From Blasia pusilla (taxonomy: Eukaryota; Marchantiophyta; Marchantiopsida; Blasiales), in the NCBI GenBank assembly GCA_050084515.1, contig CM114272.1, positions 34,658,001 to 34,722,000 on the forward strand: a stretch of DNA of 64,000 nucleotides, in the 5' to 3' direction. The position numbers and the translations under genes are program-made. The notes beneath the pieces are model-generated. The model was not told the DNA's origin. It did no database searches and was given only the letters and a program-made list of their open reading frames with translations. Shown here in pieces: positions 45,501 through 57,500 of the stretch (positions are counted from its first letter, which is position 1; each line of letters starts with the position of its first letter).

Positions 45501-48500
45501 ATCCTCCTTAGGATATGATAGATCATGGGGAGAGTCACACAAGGACAAGGATCTGCTAGGTAACAAGCGCTACGAACTGATTTCGTGATTGTGCACACAA
45601 AAACCTTGGATAGGTTAGCAGAAGCTAGTTTAGATCTTGCACAAGATGAGAGCCATGTGTGATCTTTGAATTGGAAACATCTGAGGATCTATATTGTAAG
45701 TGCAAGGTGAGGCTATGTAGAATCCTCTTCAAGACTTGATAGACCATAAGGACAGTAACAGAAGGATATGGATCTGGTTGGTAAAGAGAGTTAAGAACTG
45801 ATTTGCTGATTGTGTCCACTGAAATCATGGATGAGTTAGCTGAAGCTAGTTCTAACATTGCACAAGAACATAGGTCTGCTGATCTACCTTTTCAACTTTG
45901 CTTGGTGTGCTTCTCATTTTTTTCACATAAGAGGGGAAAGGAATCTTGTTATCAGACTAAAAGGCACAAAATCAAGACCCATATTGATCCATACCCAACA
46001 CACACACCACCAAATGTGGCTATCAGGGATGTAAATGGGAGGATATTGTATGTAGCTGATGTGGAGAAGAGTACAATATCTGTGGGAGTCTTGGATGACT
46101 AGTAGATGATTATTGTAGATCAGAAAAGGCAAGATTCTGTGTGAAATTGTGAAATGATTTACTAATCCACCTCTGTACTGATCTCAAGTATTCAATTATA
46201 AGAGTAACACAATCAACCTGATCTTTCATCACCGAAATTTCCTAATTAGACCTAGTTGAGGCTTGTATATCCCTTCCACCTCATGCTGAGGTTTTGTCCT
46301 TAAGAGAGGAGGATACTCGTTGAACACAATATTGATACTTGGTTGGCTGTTTGCCACGTGCAATGCTATGTACCTGACCATTATATAAAGGATTACTAGA
46401 AAGATCCATGGGCAAGAGAATAGTCAAATACCTGGAGGGACACAAGTTCTTCTGCTTCCCAACTTTTGAGGACAACAATTAAAGATTTTGGGCATAGGAC
46501 GAAGAATCCTCTTATTTACAAGAAAAGCCTGATGTATCACATCCAAGAATCACTGACTTTCTGATTGAGAAGATGACCAAACCACATTGAACAATGACAA
46601 TTGATTAACAATGAACCCACCACCAGCAAGCAAAGCATATTATTGCAATTAAACACTTCATAAAAAAGAAAGAAAGAATCAATCTCGACCTACAAGTCTA
46701 TGCAACATCAGAAGTTGATGTTGCAATGAAGCTTTATCCAGAATGAAGTATAAATCTTAAATTTTTAAGAAAAGGATCCAAAATAAGGACAAAAATAAAT
46801 AGAAAAATAATAGCAGCCATCAAATAAAAACAAGTAGGACTCAAAGAGTCGACAAACTCCAACACAGCAATCAGCTGCTTGGGAACCACCCCATGAACTA
46901 ACCTTGCAGACTACCGGAAAAATATCAAACATCAACAGAAAAAAAATTACCTGAAGAGTATCATCAACTTTAGTGTCTTTGGGCAAAAAAACTGCTCCAA
47001 TGGATACTGTCCTAAACTTTTCACAAGGTTAAGAGTAGTTTTCCCTAAGGAAACTACTCGTAAAAACTCGTGCATAGCAGTTCAGTGTAACAATGAAACA
47101 TCAGGTTGCGGGTGGGTTCAATGGCAGGTAACTTATCAGGGTTTGAGCTTTGGCAAAAATTGAGAGATGATCAGTCTCATAGTACCTGTGTGCACATCAT
47201 ATGGAGGACATCTAGCTTTATCTCACTTTCTTATGGGCACCAGGTGCCTACTGTTCTTTTTTCTTGCATACTCGGTTTTCTTTGAGTATTGAATAGAACC
47301 ATGGAGTGATTTCAAGGAGTGATCATTCACACCAACTTCAGAATCATTGTGTGCTGAATGGGTGTAAGTAGAAGTGCAGTAAGCTGCTTCCTTTGTAGGG
47401 AGACTATACACATTTAGTGGTCTCTCTGTCAGCCTCCCACACATAGACCTCAGATCCTGACGCAGTATTTCTAGAGACTGACATTGCAGGGGAAGGGAGG
47501 AGGAAGTAAAGCAGAGTAAATTTTCAGCGATCCACCAGACTACCTCCCAGGAAGACATGAATTTCAATTCTGGTAGATGTTTGAAGCTGATGATTCAAGC
47601 TAATTGTACCTCCGTTGTTTGAACTTCTTCAGGATCATCCATAATCACTGCACACTGCAAATTAAAACAGGTTGTTTGAGGTATAAAACAGTTGCGAGAG
47701 CAAAGAGACCGAACACGAAACAAGTAATAGCAAGTTGGGGTTTCCCCACAAGGAAATGGGGAAAGGCATAGATTGAAAAGATGGACAATTCAATTTTACT
47801 TGTGTATTATTCCTCTGTCCATGAAGATGTACGCCGGAACCTTTCCAAACTAAACTCACAGGGTATATTTTCTTTCTCGCAAGCTTTACAACTGAATTCC
47901 AGTTCTAGGAAGTAATTGGAGACAATTATCAAACTGTACCTCTGGCATTTGATCTAGGTCTATTTCGTCAGGTTTTTCCATCGCTGCTGTGCACTGCACA
48001 ATTGCAACGTTCACACCACAACTAGTGTTGTTAGGTAGCCAAAAACACGTGATGGGAAATGGACAAGTAAACAAGGACGACATGACACTTCTACACAGTG
48101 GCAGACATGTCTAAATTCTGCTGCATTCTAATGAAAGAGTACTGCTTCACAACACCGTCAAAGCTTGACATGACTTTGAGATGTTCAAGATGTCTGAAGC
48201 TTGTGGTTGATTTCAGTCATACCTCCAACATTTGAACTGGGTCTTGTTCTTTCATCGCTGCCGTGTGCTGCAGAGTTACAAACTTTCTAGGGACGATTAG
48301 TATCCAAGGTTGCCATCACCACAGTTCAGAATGAAAAGATGAGATGGAACAAAGAATATATATTCCACTCAATACATGACTGAACCCCAGAAGGTTTCCT
48401 AGAGACTTGCTCATGTAGTTACATCTTGTCTGTAGAGCTGAACAGAGACATCCAGATTAGAATATGATTTGCAAGCTGTACCAGCAAGAAAAATGACAGT

Positions 48501-51500
48501 GCCATTTGGAACTATGTGGATTTTAGTCCACATCTCTAATGAGTAATTATCTGCTACAATCTACGGTTCAAATGACTTTCAGCTTTGCAAGATGTTACAG
48601 GTCCATAATTGTTTCAAATTGTACCTCCGGTATATGAACCTCCTCTGTTGATTCCATCACTTGTGAGTTCTGCACGACACAATTTGTGCTAATAGGTAGG
48701 TGCACAATTTGGACTTGTGACGTAATGAGGCCAAAATTAAAGGAGTAACAGTACTTTTGCCTCGAACAATGGTACAGTATACACAGTATAGAATACTTTT
48801 CTTTGGCAAATTGCTTTTGTAGCGCTACTTGTCTGTGTTTACAGAGCACCCCAGACTGTGAAACAAGGCTTGCCAACTCAGTCCACATGGAACATTTTAC
48901 TGTTATTTGGAATCTAGTCAGCTAGTACAATGTTCAACACCAAATAGATTATAATTCTGTGAGGTTTTAGAACCTTATCATTGGTACCAACTGTACCTCT
49001 GGAGTTCCAGTTTGCTCTGATTGCATCAAACACCAGAGAATTGAGACATTCACAAGACAATCTGTGCTATGAGGCTGCCATGAAGACTAAGACTCAAAAA
49101 ATTGAAGAATGCTTGCATCCTAGAACTTTGACTCAGTGCAGACGATTGTCCTTGGCTTCTGATAGGTTCAAACTGTACCTCTGAAGTTTGGCCTTTGTTG
49201 GGTTGTTCAGTTCCTGTTACACACTGCAAAATTACAACATTTGCAGGGAAATTAGAGATCTAAGGTAGACAAAAACTCAGCTTCAATTATAAAAAAATGA
49301 AATAAATGATGGCAAAATGAATCTTCAAACCAAAGGAGGAGGTATAAGAGGATTTTAGACAGTGAAGAAATTCTTGCGACCTGAATATTTTTGTATTCTT
49401 AGGGACATAATTAACACCAAATTTCCTGTTTACTGAACACCAAATTTCCGAGGAGCCGCTGTTTCTACACTCTCCAACATTTAAATGAGTTTCAATTTTG
49501 CAGACTTTTGAAGCCAATGGTTGTTGCCATCTATACCTCTGATGTTTGGTCATTGCTCAGTTCTTCCAACACAATCAACTGCAGAGTTACAATACGCTCA
49601 GGACAATTAGTGAAGGTAGTCCCAAAAGCATAGGCAGGACATCAGAAGGGCTTCAGGCTGAAATATAAGCTACATTTCAGTACTTAAGGTATAAGGCCAG
49701 ATTGGCATTGACATTTATAAGACCTAAATACCAGTCACGCCCATTGACAGTCAGGCATGGTTAAAGATGAACTTCGGCAGCAGTAGAATGATTACCGTAT
49801 GAAATAGTCTGGATCTGAAAATGAAAATGAACCTGTTCATCCACACTGCTATAGGAAGATGAGTTCCTGATTTGTAGAATCTACAAATGTGGACAACTGT
49901 CTCAGCGAGACATGTGGAAAGGAAATTTTTCAATTTTGAAAAAAGTAGCAATGTACGGACACTTATTACTAGCTTCTTGTGTTTAGGATCATCGGTGTTT
50001 GTGATATCTACTTCTGCGCAGGAAGTAACAACCATGGATCACTTGTAATCACGACCTCAGTAAACAGCAACTTCAGTTTAGATTGGGAATTGGGAGACTC
50101 AAGACTGAAGGCGGGATTGGCCTTGGGGTTTTGCAAGATAATTAATTTCAAGTTTTATACCTTTTACAAAACCTGAGGTAGATTAGAAAAGGAAAAAAAT
50201 TGCCTATGCACAAAGGGCAAGTAGTTAAAGGAAAAACGAGACCTGGAAACCCATCCACAGCTAGATCGGTGGGGTCTAGCCATATAAAACAAACATTTTT
50301 GCTTACTACAATAAGTGTGCCCTGTTCACATGTTGCAAACTTTGTAAATAAAGGTCCCATGGGCTGATTGGATCCCTGAGAAGAATAAATTAGATCATTG
50401 GAGGGTGGCAATGGGTCTGTCTCCATTAGGTGATGTTGGTTATGTTAGACAGGCATGGATTCTGAACACATGTTTTGCGAATAAGTGGCAAGAGTTGTCA
50501 TAGCCAAAGATATCCTGTAGAATGCCTAGCACAGTCCAAGATCAGGAGCTGATGATAGTTTAGTAATATTACACCCGCAAAGGGTTATTACCATGGCTCA
50601 TGTTGAGACCATTTGGTGTTGAATGTATCTTCAAGGCTGCTATCAAGGACCAAGTAGGTTTGCCAGTACATGCTCATCACAGAGCTCAAGTGTCTCATGA
50701 ACCTATACAATCCCCACATTGTAGGATGAATAAAGAGCCTACGCACTGCCAAAACTATACCAGTTCATATTCTTTACACCCAAAAAAAATCAGTATCCTT
50801 CAAGATCTCATCAATCAAGGGAAAGCATGATCGGATTTTTTGTCCACAGGAAACCCCACTTGGCCATGGAACTTCCACATGGTGGACACTGGAGTCTGCA
50901 TCCAAAGCAAGTTCATCTAAAATCTGAGCTTGTGACTGTGCTCCATCTAATAACATAAAATTATCAAAAGATCCCCAATCCAATGAGACACATTAGAGAC
51001 TAGATGACATTCTTACTTATCGGCAATTGTCGATTAACAAAGTCCACAGAAAAAGCCCCAATCTCACATTCTATACTGATAGATTGGGAGGTGTGCAAGA
51101 CACATGGGGACCAGAACAGACCAAAACATGCTGACACCAAGCCCATGGAAGGAGCTCTTCAGTTGGAATGAATGAATGAATGGATTTATTGTCCACAGGG
51201 ACCGCAAAGGGCCATGGGACTTAGCTTTGCAAAAAAGTACAGCAGTTTAAAAAAAAAGTGCCAGCAACAGCAAGGCCCTAAGAGATCCTTTGTGCCTGGT
51301 CATTTTCCCTAGTCTTCACACAGAAATGCAGGAGCTTAGCTATCTGAACCTGATTCTGCCTACCCATGAATTCAGAGACCTTGAGGGCCGGTTGAGCAAA
51401 GAAATCTGGAATGTCAAGTCTAATGTGATTGTGAAAGCATCCATGGAAAATGTATTGATATTCATCATTAAGGAGCCCTGAGTTTCAAAATCTACATAAT

Positions 51501-54500
51501 TCTCTTTTCTTCTGTGACGACTACCCTTTCTCAAACTCAAGGTCATATTAACCGCATCTGAATCTCGCTAATGCACAACATGATTTAGTGGGAACTGGGG
51601 CAGAATTGTAAGAAGCCTGCTTGATAGATCTGCTGGTGTGGTAGCGCCTCATTCATTCCCCATTTCTTTCAGATTTATTCCCCCTGTTCTCCTAAAGATT
51701 CTGGTGCCAATCCCAATTGATAGAGATGTAGTTTACTATAGTTGCTTTGACAGGTCCTGGTCGGTGGCTGTTGGCAGATCACTGATGCAAATGCACCATT
51801 TCATGAGCCATTCCTTGCAGTCGAAGTACCAACTTTTTGCTCCAGCAGCTGCACTACCCTTAGAGACTTCAAAAGCTCTGGCTGAAAGGCAATTAGTATC
51901 CTGAAGATGCTCGAGGAATGTGATCAGGTCTTTTACGGCATGAATCTCCATTGGAACCTAACCAAACTCAGTAGTATGTCATGGAGGGTATCATGGGGTC
52001 CCCAGCCTTGAAGAATGGGTGGATTGTATTTATTTCCCAATCCACTGAGAATCCTGTCGAACTGCAGTATTGAATATTGTGGTGAGAGTTGGAGTAATAG
52101 CCTTCCTAGCAAATTTGAACATTTGAGCCTGGCATCCTATGTCATGTTCTGGTTTGTTATGGATCCTTCTGAGCCTTGATGTGAAGTCTTCGATTGTGAA
52201 GAGGTCTGGTAAATCTTGGATCCCAGTCCACCAAGGGTCGGTAGGAGCAGTAGTGGCAAAGTGGTAAAGTTGGTTACCCTATGTGGTCCAGATCTGTAGA
52301 TCTCGAAGAGGAATGTTGTTCTGACTAATTCTGAATATTCTCCAGAATTGGGCCGATTGATATCTCATTAGCTCTGCAAACTCGGTGACTTGTTTACAAC
52401 ATATTTGCATTTCTTCCTGCGAACCAGCCATTTGTAAGTGTCCCGCAACAGTCGAGTGGGTGGAGATTGTGGATCTACACGCAACCATTGATTTAATTCC
52501 CTGTGGGCCACTCTGTAGTCCTTGCCAAACCAGGATTGAGAGAATGAATGGATGAATTAATAGATTTATTGTCCACGGGGACCCTACAGGACTATGGGAC
52601 TTAGTTTAGATTCAGATTGTTAAATTTTTATACTGTTGTGTGAAGAAAGAACCAGCAAAGCACCAGCAAGGGCTTAAGAGGTCCATTGTGCCAGGTGATT
52701 TTCTCTAGTCTTCACACCACAATATAAAAATTTAACAATCTGAATCTGATTCTGCCCAGCCATGAATTCAGAGACTCTGAGGGCCGGGTGAGCAAAGAGA
52801 TCTGGGAAGTCAAGTCTAACGTAATTGTGAAAGGTGCAGTAAGAGGTAATGATGGTCATCATCTGTTGAAATTTGTTAATATCTAGTTTAGTCATGCTCT
52901 AAAAGTAGTTAGTCAGATACTAACTTAGTTGGATACTAATTTAGTTAGTTAGAGATAACTTAGTGTTCCTCAATCTTTTTAGGGTAACCTTGAATTAGGG
53001 CAATTCTCGAGTTAAGGTTAGCCACCATCTGTTATTTAGGGTATGGATCTGTTCAAGAAGATCTAAGGGCCAGAAGTGCTCACCCTGATGTATATAATGT
53101 CTCTGTTTAGAGAGCAGAAGCCAATTCTACAGCATGCACAGTTTTGGTGAGGACTCCTGAGGCTCTTGGTCCTGCTGCAGAGTGATCAGAGAGTAGGAAG
53201 AGGAGATTGAGACTAATTGCTGTGCTTGCTAGAGCCTCACTGGAAGGCAGGTTGTTTTGTCTAGAATGCTGATGGAGATTGTTTGTGCTCAATGGTGAGC
53301 CATGTCTGATCTCTGAGCTGGTGACATGTGAGGACCTGTAGTGTGAGTGCAAGGTGTGGCTGAATAGAATCCTTCTTAGTATCTCTTAGATAGTAAGAAG
53401 AGTCACATCATGGTAGGGCTCTGATTTGGCAATAGAGATAGGAACTGATTTGCTGATTGTGTACAAGCTGAAATCATGGATGGTCTAGCTGATGCTAGCT
53501 CTGACTTTGTACAAGGAGATACTTCTGCTGGTCAATCATTTTCTCATCATCAATGAGCCCCGGGTTGCAAACTCTACATAATCTGTCCTCTCTTTCCTTC
53601 TGTGAGAATTTTCCTTTCTCAATCTAAAGAATGAAGTGATGGAACTGATGTGTTTGCCTCAAAAAAGTTGGAAAGGTGAGACTTTTCTGCAACATTGATG
53701 TAGTATGTTGCTGAACTAGTCCTGTAGGGGACCCTACAGGACTATGGGTGACTGTAAATTTGAAGCTAGAATGCTGGTCGTTCTCCCCTTGAAATCTCCA
53801 TAACAGTAGAGATAGCATCATACAGGAATTCCCTTTGGGGCATAGTAGAACTGAAATAACAAACTGCAATGAGGAAATCTTTCAGTAAACCCATTTCTTG
53901 GTGATCTTGATCCAAAAGAAATGTTTTTCTTCATATATGGTGGCTACAGAGACATAGGATTCTAAGCATGGAGGGACCAAGCACCCAGATCCCCGAGTCC
54001 TTTGTCTTTGTTTGAGAATTGGTTGTAGATAGCTAGGACTTGGAACTCATGTGTATCCGGAATTCGATTGGAATTATGCTCATGTGTTTCAGCAAAGAAG
54101 ACCAGGTCCAGCTTTGCCTTTACACCAGAATGGTCCTTCACAGTTATGAAAGACTGCATTAATGGATGGGTTGGTATGATCCTTCCCATCCACATATCCC
54201 TATGGGGAGGTCTTGTGTGAGAGTCTAGTTGCCTCTAAAACCCAGTTTCCTGGATTAAAACTGCTGATTCCATGGTTGGAGTCCAAGATCTCCCTCCTTG
54301 CTGCTCCTGTTCGTTTGGGTGCTGCTACATTGATGCGTTCCCTGGGTACAGGTGTTGGAGCCTTCCCTTCACGGAGCTTACTCCAAGGATCCTTGCTGCG
54401 GGCAACAAACACCTTCTCTTTTTCAATTGGGAGCTATGATCTTTGCTTGGTCGTCAGGTCTGGAAGGATAACTCTTTCAGAGCTGCTTTACTTCAGAGGA

Positions 54501-57500
54501 TGGTCAATCTTGTCACCATCCCCCTACCCCGTTGAGAGGGATCAAATAGTACTAACATTGGAGCTGGTCGATCACTTGTACCTTTCCAAAGTCTGATCCC
54601 TTTTGTAGGTGATTGCTGGTGTGAACCCTAAAGTTGTGAAGACCTTCCCTTGTAACACCAGATTGCAATCCTCTTCTTTGGAGGAATTCAGTCCCATGAT
54701 GACTGGATTGGGCTCTCTTGTTTACCTGTCCTGAAGTCCTATGACTCTATCTGCTTCCTCTTAGGTTACTTGTGTTGCTACCTCAGTGATTTGTGTTCTA
54801 GCAGTGTGCTTGCCCACTACTTCTGCCAGGTTCTACTTGGATTTGTGGAAGTGATCTCAGCAAGGCGGTACTCCTGCATTACCTTCCCTATCTGAGAGTT
54901 ATCTTCTTTGAGGGAAACTGCTAAGTGCATCTTCAGTTGCAGGTTCTTAACCCTCCAAGTGGCCAACTCCATTTCAATGGTTGTCTTCTGAGCAGTCCAT
55001 TCGAGGAGGTTCCATTCCATGCTGTAAATCCATCTCCCTTGCTCTTCTCTTCATGCTTGCATCATTGTGTTCTAGACCCACATCTGATTGGCCTGGAAAC
55101 TTTCCCATTTGGCCTCCGATTCAGAGAACCGGTTTGTGATGGTTGCTACTTCAAAGTAAGGTGAAACCTCAACATGTTGTGTGATTGCTGCTTGTAGTCT
55201 TTCCTTGTCACACTGCCTCACTTTTTGCCTGGAGTGTGGTGTAATCAGTCCTGCATCTATCAAGAACAAGCAGATTGATGGCTTTCGAGACAAAGGGCAC
55301 ATGAAATTATATATTATTATTTTGGACCAAAATCTCTCTGCACTACATTCTCTTATTAAAGTACCCATAAGGACCTCTGGGTTCGGAAAGCATACTAAGG
55401 ATGTGGTCCTAACAAAGTGGGAGCATGTTGGCAAGCGATTTGGAGAGTATCAGCATTGAGGGGACCAGAGTAGGACTCCAAAGCATATCCATATACCTAT
55501 ATATTTAGGAGGAATATAGGATGTCCACTTTGCCCTACCCCAGGAATTGAGAGTAGACATTCCATAAGGATGCTCATAATAAGAAAACTATTCAATCGCC
55601 TACCTTCACTGAGTTTCTCTACAACACCAACATCACACTATCATGCTCTCTTGTATACTATCAACCCTATCTAGGAGTTGAATTCTCATAGGATATGCTT
55701 GGGAAACGCAAAGGAGATCCATAGGATCTTACCCCACACCACCTATGAATGGAACTTTCATAAGACTGCCTTCCTAATCCTCACATTAATGAGACTATTA
55801 GGGCACATCACATGGACTAACCAATATTCTTTACTATAAAAATATTACACCTCTATGTTTTCCTGAACAGAACTCCCCTTATCTAAGAATTGCACTTTCA
55901 TAAAACCACCTCCTAATGCTGACATGAAAAAGACTGTCGACATGGCCTGACCTAATTTCTCTACTAGAACATCACACCTTAATGTTCTTTTGTAGAGAAA
56001 GCCTGTAATTTTAATGAACCCGGCTCTTTTGTCTGACAAGGTTTCTCATCAAGTGGTAGATTACATCCTATGACTCTACTTAAGTGGTACCGTACGAGGT
56101 GTTGAAAAAACATTTTGGCCCCATTGCAGCAAAACATTTGATTGTGTATAAATACCTATTTGACAGTGGAAAGTTTTGTACTAACAATCTAATGTAAATT
56201 TACTGCAAGATTAACAAAGAGTGGTCTGACTTTCCCAACTCCTCTTTGTCAATTTTGCAATAAAATACACACCGCAAGAGCTGCGTGATCTTAACATTAT
56301 TTTAATCTTCCACTTTAAATGGCCTCAACCACACAGTGCCAATTTATAATTGATATAATCTAAGCCCACCTACCTCCACCTCCAGACAAATTGCAATAGC
56401 CCCAATTTGATCTACTGATTCAAACATTTTCGAGCGAATTAGAAATCAATATGAAGCCACTAGTTCTATTTGACTTGATGGCATGAGTTAAACACCGTTA
56501 TTGGATAAGACTTCACACCTTGAGAGCCAGAAAAGCGAGGGAAAACCTCTTCAATGATTGATTAAACTTTCCAAGACCAATCCTATTGTTTCCCTACTAG
56601 GTTTAATTAAACTTGCAATCAACAAATCATGCTCACTCGATGTCGAAAAAATCAGCAAAACTCTAGCATTAATACTTATTTAGGGATGGAGTCTTCATTA
56701 TCAATGGTGAAGGGATTCATATGCTATTAACCATATGCACGATCTTGATAGTATGAAGCCTCTAAATCCTGATTTTTTACATAGTCTTCTCTGGCCAAAA
56801 ATGTTGAGTAAGAGATCTACCAAGTCTTTACAACAAAGTAAGCATATGCTACAAGCATTTAAGCAATCTAATAGTACACTTCCACTGAAGGCCAAGACCA
56901 AAGAAAGTGAATGCACTGAGTCTCATGTGATCGGTATATTGTATGCTGATAATTTATTATTCATGGCACTTAGTTCCATCATATGCCAACTTCTACTTGA
57001 GAGATATTTGGGATTCATGTCTGAACACCAAGGAGGTCATAACTAGATTTGGTTTCTCTTTATTAGCCACAAAGAGTACTTTTCTATTGATCACTACTCA
57101 ACTACACAAACAGTCTAATAAATTTATCAAGAAGCTTTGGAGAGTTCTCAGTTTATATTGACCCTCAAGTACTTCAGTACTGGAAGTCTCTCAATTTTCT
57201 CTTCGTAACTAAGATATCTATCCAGAGAGGGTGGCAGGCTCTTCTCAAGTCTAAATTTATACAGTTTTGGCTCACGACTGATTTAATGTTCACGAGTTCT
57301 TTCTCAGCTTCTGATAAACTGTGAAGAGTCAATTAGTCATACGCTTTCTTCCACCACTTCTATAGATTATTGTTGAATCTTGGCCTTATTATAAGCCCAT
57401 TTACTGAAACACTAACCAAGTCAAGTGTCTAAGGGTTTCACAGTACATCAACCATGACAAGAAGTAACAACAAAATATTTTATTACCTCAAGAATGTTAG

